Positions 8,466 through 18,317 of a DNA stretch of 64,000 nucleotides are shown piece by piece (position 1 is the first letter of the stretch; every line of letters starts with the position of its first letter). This DNA comes from JAITVM01 sp031551135 (GTDB lineage: Bacteria > Bacillota > Clostridia > Lachnospirales > JAITVM01). Position numbers and translations under genes: made by a program. The stretch covers positions 1 through 64,000 of the forward strand of contig JAVBOA010000008.1 of assembly GCA_031551135.1 (NCBI GenBank), written 5' to 3'. Under the pieces are notes generated by a model. That model was not told the DNA's origin, ran no database searches, and saw only the letters and a program-made list of their open reading frames with translations.

Positions 8466-11063
8466 TTAAATGCTGTCTATAACAAAATCCCCATTTACAT
8501 AATCAACATATAATTTTGTACCCGGATTAGTTTCGCCGGAAATAATTTTCTTTGCAATCAAAGTTTCGACTTTGCGCTGTAAAAATCGTTTCAGCGGTCT
8601 TGCTCCGTAAATTGGGTCATAAGCAGAATCGATAATTTGATCTTTGCAAGAATCGGATAATTCAAGCGTAAGCTGTTTATCATCAAGTCTTTTTTGTAGG
8701 TCTTCAACAAGCAAATCAATAATTTGTATAATATTTTCTTTGGTTAGAGGTTTATAAAATACAATTTCGTCCAAGCGGTTCAAAAATTCCGGACGAAAGC
8801 TTTGCTTCAAAATTTCATTGACAATTTTTCTTGCATCGTCACTGATTTCACCGTTCGGCAAAATACCATCAATTAAGTAATTCGAGCCTAAATTGGATGT
8901 CAAAATAATTATTGTATTTTTGAAATTCACAGTTCTGCCTTGCGAATCCGTAATTCTGCCGTCATCCAAAACTTGCAATAAGATATTAAAAACATCCGGA
9001 TGAGCTTTTTCCACTTCGTCAAACAAAACTACGGAATAAGGTTTTCTTCTAACCGCTTCGGAAAGCTGGCCGCTTTCCTCATAGCCGACATATCCCGGAG
9101 GCGCGCCGATTAATCTGGAAACCGAGAATTTTTCCCTATATTAACTCATATCGATTCGAATTAAATTCGATTCATCATCAAAAAGACATTCGGCAAGTGC
9201 TTTTGCCAATTCGGTTTTTCCTACACCGGTCGGTCCTAAAAATAAAAACGAACCAATCGGTTTGTTCGGATTTTGTATTCCGGCTCTTGAGCGCAAAATG
9301 GCTTCGGAAACTCTTTCGACGGCTTCATCTTGACCAACGACTCTTTTATGCAATATGGATTCCAAATTCAAGAGTTTCTCTCTGTCGCTTTCGACTAATT
9401 TAGAAATCGGAATGCCCGTCCAGCGTGCCACAATTTTAGCAATTTCCTCTTCCGTCACTTTATCTCTTAATATAGAATCCGCGTCTTTTTCTGCATTTGC
9501 TTCTTCTTTTTCAAGCTCCTTGATTGCCGCAGGAAGTTTTCCGTATTTTAATTCCGCCATTTTTTCGAGATTATATCCACGTTCAGCAATTTCAATTTCT
9601 GCATTAATGCTTTCAATTTTCTCCCTTAATTTCTGAACTTTATTTATCGCTGATTTTTCATTATCCCATTTTGCTTTCATCGCTTCAAAAACTTCACGCT
9701 TGTTCGCCAATTCTTCTTGAATCGTCTGCAAATGTTTTTGAGTTATTGAATCATTGTCTTTTTTCAGAGCGGCTTCTTCAATCTCCAATTGCATTATTTG
9801 ACGTGATATTTCATCAAGTTCAATCGGCATAGAATCCATTTCTGTACGAATCATTGCGCATGCTTCATCAACGAGGTCAATCGCTTTATCCGGTAAAAAC
9901 CTTTCGGAAATATACCTGTCGGAAAGCGTTGCCGCCGCTATCAGCGCTTGATCTTGAATTTTTACGCCGTGAAAAACTTCGTAGCGTTCTTTCAGTCCGC
10001 GCAAAATAGAAATCGTATCCTCGACAGTCGGCTCGTCTACCAAAACGGATTGAAAGCGTCTTTCCAAAGCGGAATCTTTTTCGATATATTTACGGTATTC
10101 ATCCAAAGTAGTTGCGCCGATACAATGCAGCTCGCCGCGCGCCAGCATTGGCTTCAATAAATTCCCTGCGTCCATAGCTCCGTCTGTTCTTCCTGCGCCT
10201 ACAATATTATGAAGCTCATCTATAAACATTATTATCTTTCCGTCACTTTTCTTGACTTCATTCAAAACGGCTTTCAATCGTTCTTCAAATTCGCCGCGAT
10301 ATTTTGCGCCGGCAATCAGTGAGCCCATGTCCAGCGAAAAAACAATTTTATCTTTCAAGCCGTCAGGAACGTCACCTTTTACGATACGCTGTGCAAGACC
10401 TTCCGCTATCGCAGTTTTTCCGACACCCGGCTCGCCGATCAGCACCGGATTATTTTTTGTTTTTCTGGATAAAATCCTAATTACATTGCGAATTTCATTG
10501 TCCCGTCCGATAACCGGATCGAGGTTTTGTTTTCGCGCTTTGGCAACCAAATCATCACCGTATTTATTCAAAACATCATAAGTATCTTCCGGAGTATCAT
10601 TCGTAACCCTTGTATTTCCGCGTACTTTTTTCAATATCGCCAAAAATCCCTCTTTATTTATACCGAATGTCTTGAAAATACCGGCAACAATTTTATTTGG
10701 TTTTTCTATAATCGAAAGCATGATATGTTCCACAGAAACATATTCATCTTTCATATTCGCCGCCAATTTTTCCGCATTAGTCAGATTCGAATCAACATCT
10801 GCGGCGATATAAACCGTATTCATCGCCCTGCTCTGCCCCGAAACAACGGGTAATTTTGAAATCTCTGTTTCAATAATTTTCAATACACTTTCCGAATTTA
10901 TGTTCATGCCCTGCAAAAGTTCTTTTATCAATCCGTTTTCTTGTTGGATTAAAGCCGCAAGCAAGTGTAATTGTTCTATCTGCGAATTATTTTTTTCAAT
11001 CGCCAAATTCTGCGCCGATTGTATTACTTCTACAGATTTTTGTGTAAATTTTTGAATATTCAT
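8466..11063 (-). pseudogene. clpB: ClpB disaggregase interrupted by one in-frame stop codon
   Basis: Hsp100 AAA+ chaperone that threads aggregated proteins with DnaK. Read as one frame it is 866 codons, the usual ClpB size. Domains in order: Clp-N, AAA1 with GEPGVGKT, the coiled-coil middle domain, AAA2 with GPTGVGKT, pore loop GYVGY and Walker B VVLFDEVEKAHPD, then the C-terminal ClpB domain. Codon 641 (9141-9143, TAA on the minus strand) replaces the Glu expected in IRIDMS-E-YREKFS; both sides remain in frame. The truncated product would lose the AAA2 pore loop and Walker B. One G-to-T change explains it, so a recent mutation or base-call error is likely. ATG 11063 follows GGAG. No CIRCE site is seen. 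Confidence 0.9.
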
Positions 11064-11068
11064 ATATG

Positions 11069-11662
11069 TCACTCCATTTTATTTTTGTACAATATTTTTA
11101 TTTTTTCATTATCACCGATAAAATATAATTTCAGTGATTCGTCGAAAGTGTTTATATATTCGCCGATTCTGTAAGCGAAATTTTGATGATTCACAATATT
11201 TGTAAAGCGTCTTGTAAAGCGTGCGTTTCTTTCATCATGTATTATGTTTTCGTGATGCCCGGATTCCAATTCAATCCAAAATTCGAAAAAGCCGTTTAAT
11301 CTCAAAAGCAGCAATGAATTTTGCGAACGTGAGCTGACTCGAAACTCTGCCGAATATTGTAAATCTTTTAAATTAATTTCTACAAAATATTTTATAGTCG
11401 GATTATATTTATAAAAAACAACGGTTTTCATAGCCAAGGTATTGACGCTTCTTTGAGGCTGTATCTGTATTTTTTCATTAACTTGCTTGACTATTTCCTC
11501 AAAAATCTTCCTAAAATTATCTTCCGGTGTTGTAAACATTAAATAATCAGCCAATATTTGATTAATCAGCCCTGAGCGGTTTGTATTTTTTGAATATGCG
11601 ATTTCGTCTATGCTTTTGACTATTTCTTCAATTAAAATAATTGAATAAATATTTTTTTTCAA
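11069..11662 (-). CDS. Uncharacterised protein with ribbon-helix-helix-like N-terminus, upstream partner of clpB
   Basis: A 197-residue cytosolic protein that I do not recognise as a named family. The N-terminal 45 residues (EEIVKSIDEIAYSKNTNRSGLINQILADYL) look like a CopG/Arc ribbon-helix-helix motif, including the NRSGLINQIL segment; the rest is a mixed alpha/beta region rich in aromatic and basic residues. It starts at a TTG behind GAGGTGATGAT. Its stop lies 5 bases before the clpB ATG, so the two are translationally close and co-transcribed. A regulatory or adaptor role for ClpB is possible but rests only on position and the DNA-binding-like N-terminus. Confidence 0.7.
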   Translation of the reverse strand: MKKNIYSIILIEEIVKSIDEIAYSKNTNRSGLINQILADYLMFTTPEDNFRKIFEEIVKQVNEKIQIQPQRSVNTLAMKTVVFYKYNPTIKYFVEINLKDLQYSAEFRVSSRSQNSLLLLRLNGFFEFWIELESGHHENIIHDERNARFTRRFTNIVNHQNFAYRIGEYINTFDESLKLYFIGDNEKIKILYKNKME

Positions 11663-12238
11663 ATCATCACCTCTTAACTTTGTAAATCAATTTATATAAA
11701 CAGTAATACGAATTATTTATTTTATAGTATGAAATTCTGTAAAAAAAATTTAATATTTAATTGACCAAATAACTTTCGAGAATAGAAAAATCAACGGGAA
11801 TATTGAACAAATTTCGGCATGTTCTGACAAAGTTCATATCTGCTATTTCCTAAAATCACTGGATTTTTGGAGCATTTAACTGTTTTATCTCTATTTGTCA
11901 TAAAAAACTAAATTTGTTATACTATAATAAATTCCATAGTGTCTTTTGTAAAAAATTTCGATAATAAGAATATATAGTTATACTATTTTCATTATTAAGG
12001 ATAGAAAAAAATATTTCATTTCACGCTTGAAGCATGCGTGAAACGCTCCGCTGTGAAAAATTTTTTTCTGCTTATCAAAATGAAAATAGTATTAAATGCT
12101 ATAATGTTTAATTCGAGATTTTTACAAATGCTGTAAATAATTAAACCCGTTATCGACTTGAAAATTATTTTGCGATTGACACAAATATCGTAAATCGGTC
12201 ATTTGTTCCAACATGAATTGTTAGGAGGAGAAATCTTG
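11663..12238. other. Intergenic region between divergent transcription units
   Basis: 576 bases without a convincing gene. It contains MITE copy B and otherwise AT-rich sequence that must hold the promoters of the clpB operon (minus strand) and of the gene at 12239. I found no CIRCE or CtsR heptad operator. Confidence 0.6.
11981..12091 (+). mobile_element. MITE-like palindromic element, copy B
   Basis: A 111-bp element in forward orientation with ends TACTATTTTC and GAAAATAGTA. Flanks are TTA at 11978-11980 and TTA at 12092-12094. The central stem is TTTCACGC/GCGTGAAA. Confidence 0.87.
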
Positions 12239-12784
12239 ATGATTGGCAAAAAAAAGCTTGCAACTTATGCTATGACAGGAGTTTTTATTGCTGCTACCGT
12301 AACCACCGTGATAGCTTCAAATGTAGCACCCGGCTCCGAATCCGACCCACTTGTAACAAAATCTTACGTTGATACAAAGTTTGAAGAATTAAAGTCTTTA
12401 ATAAGCAGCTCGAACTCTGGCGCGCCGCTTTCTGAAACTTCTGCAATACTGAGTGATGAAGACAGGCAAAAAATCATAACAGAAGTTTTGGCAAAAATTG
12501 AAACTGCTCAGGCTGCCGAGAGCCATTTCGTGCCGGTAAAAGTAAACAAAGGCAAAGTTTTGATGGGCAGAGAGGGAACTGAAATCATTCTTCGAACCGG
12601 ACGAGCTTTTGTTTATTCTAAAACAGAAAACGGAGTTTCTGACTTGACTGCCGGAAAAGACTTGCCAAATGGAGAAAGTGTTACTAAAAACCACTATATG
12701 GTTGTTCCGAGAGATGATAATCGAGGAGTTATCCCGATTTCAGACTGTTGGTTCATGGTAAAAGGAGATTATGAAATCAAATAG
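12239..12784 (+). CDS. Conserved exported protein of unknown function
   Basis: A 181-residue protein with an N-terminal hydrophobic segment (about residues 8-28, MTGVFIAATVTTVIASNVA) acting as signal or anchor. A Ser/Ala-rich stretch with helical character follows (residues 35-100), then a compact C-terminal domain from VPVKVNKGKVLMGREGTEIILRTGRAFVYS to the end. The C-terminal pattern, including LTAGKDLPNGESVTKNHYMVVPRDD, suggests a small beta-rich domain outside the membrane. I do not recognise a named family. The start is ATG 12239 behind AGGAGGAG. The gene lies 71 bases upstream of the NAGPA protein on the same strand and probably shares its transcript, so a role in the cell envelope is inferred. 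Confidence 0.75.
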   Translation: MIGKKKLATYAMTGVFIAATVTTVIASNVAPGSESDPLVTKSYVDTKFEELKSLISSSNSGAPLSETSAILSDEDRQKIITEVLAKIETAQAAESHFVPVKVNKGKVLMGREGTEIILRTGRAFVYSKTENGVSDLTAGKDLPNGESVTKNHYMVVPRDDNRGVIPISDCWFMVKGDYEIK

Positions 12785-12855
12785 TGATTGCTTTGCTGAA
12801 AATCAGAGTTATTTTCAGAAAGGATAAAGCTTGTATTTAAAAAAGTGAGGTAAAA

Positions 12856-15657
12856 ATGAAAAGAATATTTAAAAAATCTGCTTCAGTAATTGTTTTTCTT
12901 ACGTTTTTTTTCGTGAACTGTTATGTAGCGAACGCGGCCTATTTACTATTCGAAAAAACTAAGGTCGAAGATATTTCAAAAGGAGTTACATACTCAAAAA
13001 TTAATCAAGTAACAAGCGATGGACTTAGGGATATCCACGTAATAAAGGTTCCTACAAAAGACCCTAATATTAAAATAAAAAATAAATCTTCCGCAAAAGA
13101 TTATGAATTAAAAGAAACTACAAGCCAATTAGTGAATTCTGAACAGGACGCTTTAGGCGGCGTAAACGGAGATTTTTTTGTTTTAAACGGAAGCCATTCT
13201 GTGGCACAGGGCGCGACTGTTGAAAATAATTCGCTCGTATCCACCGACAATTTAAATAATTTGAATAAAAACGAATATTCGACTTTTTGTTTGACCAGCG
13301 ACGGAAGTCCGTTTATCGACTATATCAAAACAGATATAGATTTTTTAAACAACGGTGTGGAAAATATTAAAGTTCATTACATGAACAAATATCCAGAAAT
13401 TACTTACCCGATTTATATGGATGCAAGGGCGATGTCTGATACAAGCCCCGTTGATTCGGTTTTTCCGAATGTTACGAAAATTATTGTTCAAGACAATAAA
13501 ATTACCGGTATTTCCCAAAAAGGCGAAACCGTTAAAATTCCGCAAAACGGCTATGTAATAATGATTTCCGAACAATCAATCGATTATATTAAAACTTTAG
13601 TAAAAGTCGGTGATAAAGCCGAAGTAAAAATTAATGCAAATATTGATTATAACGCTCTTGAAACAGCTATCGGCGGCGGCGGTAAACTGCTATCAGGCGG
13701 AAAAACCGTTGCAGACAGCGGATTTTATATAAAAGGCAGACAGCCGAGAACAGCAATCGGTATCAACAAAGACGGAAACGAAATATTTTTAGTTGTTGTG
13801 GACGGCAGAACACATAGTATCGGCGCAACACATGACGAACTTGCCTCGATAATGCAGCGTATCGGCGCATATGAAGCTATGCATTTGGACGGCGGCGGCT
13901 CCTCGACTATGGTTGTTAAAAAAGACGTTCAAGACAATACAAATGTCGTGAATACGCCTTCCGAAGGCTATGAGCGCAAAATAATCAACGCTCTCGGTGT
14001 TTACAATAAATCCGAAACCGGCGAATTAAAGACCATTAAAATTATCGCAAACGACAAAGTTATAAAAGGTTCAGGCTTGAAATATTCTGTTATTGGTTTT
14101 GATGATTATTTAAATAAAATAGAGCTTGACCAAGCTCAAATAAGCGTTTTTTCTAGCGATACAAACGCAAAATATTCAAACTCAACTTTTTATCCGTCTG
14201 TTGCTGGAAATATCAAGCTGACCGCAGTATATAAAAATCTTTCTTATGATTTAAATATTATTTCGCTGAATGTTTCGTCTTTGATTCCGAATATTCAAAA
14301 AATCAAAACCGATATCGGCGTTAAAAACGAAATTTATATGAGCGGAAAAGCAAGCAACGGAAATACGGTTTCTATAAATGATAGTCTAAAATACGAGCTT
14401 GTTCCCGCCGATTTAGGCAAAATGGAAAACAATGTATTTACTGCAGCAAAAAACGGAAACGGTTATATAAAAGTAACGTATAACGATATTGTTTCTTATA
14501 TCGATGTTTCTGTCGGCAAAAAATCAGTACGCCTGTCGCCATTCGATGATGTCGGAAATTTCGCTTTTGAGGGTTCCTCAAAAGATGTTACCGGAAATGC
14601 GTACCATGCAAAAGAGTTTGTTGCCGACGGCGGAGTTTCTATTGCACTCAAATACAAATTCCCGATTCTCGACAAAACTCAAGCGGCTTATATAGTTTTT
14701 AAAGATAAAATTCAATTGAAAAACGACCCAAGCAATATTAAGCTTACGGTTTTCGGCGATAATTCTAAAAATTGGCTCAGGGCGAAAATCGTTGACTCGA
14801 ATAAAAGCGAATTTATTTTAGACCTTGCCAAAGAAATCGATTGGAGCGGCAAAAAAGAAGTAACTGCGGCGATTCCGGGCAATGTAAAATATCCGATTTA
14901 TTTGGAGCGGATTTATCTTGCGTCTTTATCCAATCAATCGGATAAAGAAAGCGTTATCTACGTTGACCAATTGATGGGTGAAGTCTATTACAATGATTTC
15001 TTGGAACATCCGGCAAGCACGGCGTATTGGGATAATTTTAATAAAGATTTAACAAAAGAAAATATTCCAAACAGTTTTGATATTACCGCTATCGGAAATA
15101 TCACCGCCGCCAAAAAACCTGCCAATTATTCCGAAACTCAGAAAAAAGCTGTAGCTTCGCTTGTAAATAATACAAAAAAAGCGTTATTGATTGGCGCTAA
15201 CGATTATCCGAATGATTTCGGCGTTCCGATTTTAAAAGCCGGTAAAAACTATACTTTTTATACCGAAGGAAATACCGGACTTGTTACAATGAACGCAAAC
15301 ACTGGAAATCTTTACGATTCGAATTTGGATCAATGGCAAAATATCGATAAAGATATCAAGGAAAAAAACAAAAATAATCTTATTATAATGATGGACAGAA
15401 GTCCGTTAAATTTAAGACAGCCGAAAGAATTTGAGTTCTTTCACGATATTCTGTCTCAGCACGCTAAAAACGGAAAAAATATTTTTGTAGTCTCTGCGGA
15501 AGGCGCATATAATACGGTCGAAGTTCGTGACGGTATACGATATATCAATCTCGGTGCGCTCTACAACTCTAGCGGTGAAATAAACAACGACTTTAGAGTA
15601 CTCCGTTTTAGAATTGCAAATGATAATATTTATTACGATTTACAAAAAGTATTCTAA
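12856..15657 (+). CDS. Secreted NAGPA-domain phosphodiester glycosidase with degenerate metallophosphatase-like C-terminus
   Basis: Exported 933-residue protein. A signal peptide (residues 1-27, ending ANA) is followed by an NAGPA (PF09992) domain at about 70-385. Its hallmarks are visible: ALGGVNGDFFVLNGSHSVAQG, AIGGGGKLLSGG, RTAIGINKDG, LVVVDGRTHSIGATHDELASIM and HLDGGGSSTMV. Such domains cleave alpha-GlcNAc or sugar phosphodiesters. The middle part is beta-sandwich-like. The last 200 residues resemble the calcineurin-type metallophosphatase fold, but the expected DxH, GNHD and GHxH metal motifs are absent, so this part looks catalytically dead. ATG follows GTGAGG. A good terminator follows the stop. 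Confidence 0.85.
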   Translation: MKRIFKKSASVIVFLTFFFVNCYVANAAYLLFEKTKVEDISKGVTYSKINQVTSDGLRDIHVIKVPTKDPNIKIKNKSSAKDYELKETTSQLVNSEQDALGGVNGDFFVLNGSHSVAQGATVENNSLVSTDNLNNLNKNEYSTFCLTSDGSPFIDYIKTDIDFLNNGVENIKVHYMNKYPEITYPIYMDARAMSDTSPVDSVFPNVTKIIVQDNKITGISQKGETVKIPQNGYVIMISEQSIDYIKTLVKVGDKAEVKINANIDYNALETAIGGGGKLLSGGKTVADSGFYIKGRQPRTAIGINKDGNEIFLVVVDGRTHSIGATHDELASIMQRIGAYEAMHLDGGGSSTMVVKKDVQDNTNVVNTPSEGYERKIINALGVYNKSETGELKTIKIIANDKVIKGSGLKYSVIGFDDYLNKIELDQAQISVFSSDTNAKYSNSTFYPSVAGNIKLTAVYKNLSYDLNIISLNVSSLIPNIQKIKTDIGVKNEIYMSGKASNGNTVSINDSLKYELVPADLGKMENNVFTAAKNGNGYIKVTYNDIVSYIDVSVGKKSVRLSPFDDVGNFAFEGSSKDVTGNAYHAKEFVADGGVSIALKYKFPILDKTQAAYIVFKDKIQLKNDPSNIKLTVFGDNSKNWLRAKIVDSNKSEFILDLAKEIDWSGKKEVTAAIPGNVKYPIYLERIYLASLSNQSDKESVIYVDQLMGEVYYNDFLEHPASTAYWDNFNKDLTKENIPNSFDITAIGNITAAKKPANYSETQKKAVASLVNNTKKALLIGANDYPNDFGVPILKAGKNYTFYTEGNTGLVTMNANTGNLYDSNLDQWQNIDKDIKEKNKNNLIIMMDRSPLNLRQPKEFEFFHDILSQHAKNGKNIFVVSAEGAYNTVEVRDGIRYINLGALYNSSGEINNDFRVLRFRIANDNIYYDLQKVF

Positions 15658-15662
15658 TATCC

Positions 15663-15682
15663 GGGCAGACTTTTGTCTGCCC
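15663..15682. terminator. Intrinsic terminator
   Basis: The stem GGGCAGAC (15663-15670) pairs with GTCTGCCC (15675-15682) around TTTT and is followed by TTTTTT on the plus strand. It ends the NAGPA transcript. Confidence 0.9.
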
Positions 15683-15686
15683 TTTT

Positions 15687-15860
15687 TTAATCATCGCCGC
15701 GCAAAAGATTTTCGGCATAATCTTTCAAAGATTCAAAAGAATTAATATTGTCCGACCTGGAAGAAATCTGTTCCTTTACAAATCCCGGAAGAGAGTTAAA
15801 ATAAGACTTTGCTTCCGTTTCGTTATCGATCAACAATGTCAAATTATCATAATGTCTCAC
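15687..15860 (-). CDS. Small protein of unknown function
   Basis: A 57-residue acidic, hydrophilic protein (MRHYDNLTLLIDNETEAKSY...) ending LRGDD. The preferred start is GTG 15860, five bases after GAGGTGAT; the frame could begin three codons earlier at 15869, but that would overlap the ribosome-binding site. There is no membrane segment or recognised motif. It follows the 444-residue propeller/coiled-coil gene on the same strand after 47 bases, so the two may be co-transcribed. The ribosome-binding site and codon pattern support it as real. Confidence 0.6.
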   Translation of the reverse strand: MRHYDNLTLLIDNETEAKSYFNSLPGFVKEQISSRSDNINSFESLKDYAENLLRGDD

Positions 15861-15907
15861 ATAAATCACCTCAGGAATATTATTTGTTAATCAAAATTTT
15901 CTATTCA

Positions 15908-17242
15908 TTAAATTTCAAAATTATGATTATAATCCAAAGAATCTCCGATAAAATCGTCCATTGTATCTATATCGCTTGTGTTTGGTTCTGAATTGTGTTT
16001 TTTTAATTCCAAAAACTCATAATTAAGTTCAGCCAATTCATCGTTTTTATTTTTCAATAATGTTGTCATCGAAATTATTTGCCTGTCTTTTTCTTCTAGC
16101 ATGCGTTTCGCCATAAGCAATTGATTTTTCATTTTAGATAAATATTCTTTCAATTCATTTATTTCGCCTTGATATTCATCTTCATTCTGAACTTTAATTT
16201 GTTTTTCCACTCTCTCGGCGGTTTTTAGGGCGACCGGAAAAAAATCATTTACTAAATTCGGTATTATTTGTATATCCCAAGGTTTTTCAGAATTAACTAA
16301 AATTTCACGCAAAAAATAATCGCTTTCATCTAATTTATATTCAGAAATAAAAAACGCTTTTTCCGATTCTGCTGAAAATTTGCCTTTTGCTTCCGCCGGT
16401 TTTTCGAAAGTTTCGCCTAAATCATTCGAAATAATTTCCAAAGGATTATTGTTCGAAATACAATAAATATAAAGTTTATCTTTGATTATCGATAAAACAC
16501 ATTTGCTGAGCCTTTGAGCTTCCCATAAAACTTTCGGTTTTGTAAATCCGTTGTCGGTTTTTTTTCTGTAAATCAATTGTGATGAAAAATAAGTTTTTAC
16601 AATATAACAAAAATGAATTTCTTCATTCGTCGTCAAAAAAGACTGGTCTCGTATCTGAAAAGTTGTTTGATGAAAAACATTAAACGGTCCTTGCAAAGAG
16701 GAGGTCAATTCCCGATATCCTATCCTAAGTTCTCCTGTACGGTTTTGGTAAAATAATAAAACATGGTCTTTAGCCACTTGCTGGACTTGAAAAATACTAT
16801 TTTGCAATTGAATATAATTATCTATATTAACCGGCTCTGACCATTTACCAAGATTATTTATTGATTGGCTCACCAAAAAACCCGGCCTGTTGTCGCTTTC
16901 GGGAACATTATAAATCAGTGTTATGTTGTTTTCCGAAATTATCGGATAAAAAATTACTTTATTGATTTTTTTAGATTTGTTTTCTAAAATCAGCTTATTT
17001 TTCCAAACGCCGTCAGGGTTTGTACAAACAAATAAATTTCCGCCGATATCTTGGCAAAAAATATATATCGTACGGTCCTCAGCCAATGAAACGGTGTAAT
17101 TTTCGAGAGCGTTTCTGAAAATAACTTCGGTTTTCGACCAATAATTATTTTCGTAAACTTTATATGCAATTCCTTCGTCGTTCAAATAAAAAAAACAAAT
17201 TAATTTATCTTTTTTCAATTTTACAATATAAGTATTTTCCAT
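15908..17242 (-). CDS. Cytosolic beta-propeller-like protein with C-terminal coiled coil
   Basis: A 444-residue protein not assignable to a named family. Residues 1-330 show repeated beta-strand segments with blade-like patterns such as GKWSEPVNIDN, GPFNVFHQT and GETFEKPAEAKG, reminiscent of sialidase/BNR-type propellers, though no Asp-box is clear. Residues about 345-425 form a strong coiled coil (EYQGEINELKEYLSKMKNQLLMAKRMLEEKDRQ). The tail is acidic. No signal peptide is visible, so the protein is probably cytosolic, unusual for a BNR-like fold. The start is ATG 17242 behind AAGGTGG rather than the GTG at 17251. A scaffold or sensor role is only a guess. Confidence 0.7.
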   Translation of the reverse strand: MENTYIVKLKKDKLICFFYLNDEGIAYKVYENNYWSKTEVIFRNALENYTVSLAEDRTIYIFCQDIGGNLFVCTNPDGVWKNKLILENKSKKINKVIFYPIISENNITLIYNVPESDNRPGFLVSQSINNLGKWSEPVNIDNYIQLQNSIFQVQQVAKDHVLLFYQNRTGELRIGYRELTSSLQGPFNVFHQTTFQIRDQSFLTTNEEIHFCYIVKTYFSSQLIYRKKTDNGFTKPKVLWEAQRLSKCVLSIIKDKLYIYCISNNNPLEIISNDLGETFEKPAEAKGKFSAESEKAFFISEYKLDESDYFLREILVNSEKPWDIQIIPNLVNDFFPVALKTAERVEKQIKVQNEDEYQGEINELKEYLSKMKNQLLMAKRMLEEKDRQIISMTTLLKNKNDELAELNYEFLELKKHNSEPNTSDIDTMDDFIGDSLDYNHNFEI

Positions 17243-17312
17243 AATATCCACCTTCTTATATTTTATGGATATTATAATGTATGCTTATAAAATTGAATGT
17301 TGAACCAAAATT

Positions 17313-17789
17313 CTAAATTTTACCGGTAACCAAGCTGCAGATTTTTTCCAGATAAATTTTTTCTTCTTCTCCAAAACGATTGTATTCGGGGCTATCCAAA
17401 TCCAAAACTCCAAAAAGCTCTCCGTCTTTTAAAATAGGAATAACAATTTCGGATTTTGATGCCGAATCGCAGGCGATATGCCCCGGAAAAGAATTTACAT
17501 CATCAACAATAATAGTTTTCTTATTTTCGGCGGCAGTTCCGCAAACCCCTTTGCCCAATTTTATTCTGATACACGCGGGCAAACCTTGAAATGGTCCCAA
17601 AACTAACTCAGAGTCTCTTAAAATATAAAACCCGACCCAATTGATTCGGTCAAAATATACATTTATAACAGCAGAAATATTCGCTAAGTTGGCAATTATA
17701 TCTTCTTCATCAAAAATAATATATTCGACAGTTTTCACCATCAATTTTAAATTTTCTTCTTTATTATCTGATTTTTGTAATTCAAACAT
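17313..17789 (-). CDS. msrC: Free methionine-(R)-sulfoxide reductase, GAF-domain type (fRMsr)
   Basis: Reduces free methionine-R-sulfoxide with electrons from thioredoxin in the cytosol. The 158-residue single GAF domain has the diagnostic segments NWVGFYILRD, LGPFQGLPACIRIKLGKGVCG and SFPGHIACDSASKSEIVIPI. The three cysteines of the catalytic relay are all present (in PAC, GVCG and IACD). The C-terminal VLDLDSPEYNRFGEEE is also typical. ATG follows GGGAGAATAAAA. It is read separately from the propeller gene downstream (70-base gap). Ordinary length and motifs make the assignment secure. Confidence 0.93.
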   Translation of the reverse strand: MFELQKSDNKEENLKLMVKTVEYIIFDEEDIIANLANISAVINVYFDRINWVGFYILRDSELVLGPFQGLPACIRIKLGKGVCGTAAENKKTIIVDDVNSFPGHIACDSASKSEIVIPILKDGELFGVLDLDSPEYNRFGEEEKIYLEKICSLVTGKI

Positions 17790-17942
17790 TTTTATTCTCC
17801 CAAATATGTATTTTTATCCATTTTGCAAAATTTTACACAGAACATAATCAATACTAAAAATCTCTTGTTTAATAATACTAATTTTACACAAAAAAAAATT
17901 AGTTGTATATCCTAAATTTTTTTTAGTATCTATAATTTTTTT

Positions 17943-17971
17943 TTGACTTTCGTCAAATTTTTATGTATGAT
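17943..17971 (+). promoter_or_regulatory. Promoter for the V-ATPase operon with a dyad over the -35 box
   Basis: TTGACT (17943-17948), a 17-base spacer and TATGAT (17966-17971) closely match the sigma-A consensus. The perfect dyad TTGAC-TTTC-GTCAA (17943-17956) covers the -35 element and could be an operator. No other promoter of this quality lies before the operon. Confidence 0.65.
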
Positions 17972-18208
17972 AGATATTAGGTCTAATTCCAGAAGTTAAT
18001 ATTGGAATGTTTGGTTTTTTTAGTTTATTATCGCCAAAATTAAAAATCATAGCGGTTTAATTTTTCGCCAAACTATGTTTAATTTTATCGTATACTAACG
18101 AATGAAAACAAGCTTCATATCCGTTTCTATCTGCCTAGCCGCACGGTATGGATGTTAAATTCTTGTCATTCGCCGGTATATAAACTAAAAAATCGAATCC
18201 CCTTTTGA

Positions 18209-18317
18209 TACTATTTCCGTTCGAAAGAATAAAAAAAAATATTTCATTTTGCGCTGAAGCAATGTGCGTAACGCTCAGCTATGGAATGTTTTTTTCTATA
18301 CCAAAATGCAAATAGTA
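18209..18317 (+). mobile_element. MITE-like palindromic element, copy C (divergent)
   Basis: A 109-bp diverged forward copy, with ends TACTATTTCC and CAAATAGTA. Flanks are TGA (18206-18208) and TAA (18318-18320), the only copy whose flanks differ. It ends 116 bases before ntpF, inside the operon leader. The central stem is degenerate, which suggests an older insertion. Confidence 0.75.

Noticed and set aside
9141..9143. Stop-codon reassignment or programmed recoding in clpB
   Set aside because: TAA ends many intact genes in the window and no recoding signal (such as a SECIS-like stem or slippery site) is evident.
11663..11980. CIRCE or CtsR operator in front of the clpB operon
   Set aside because: TTGACCAAATAAC near 11760 only vaguely resembles a CtsR half-site, and no second half-site or CIRCE repeat exists.
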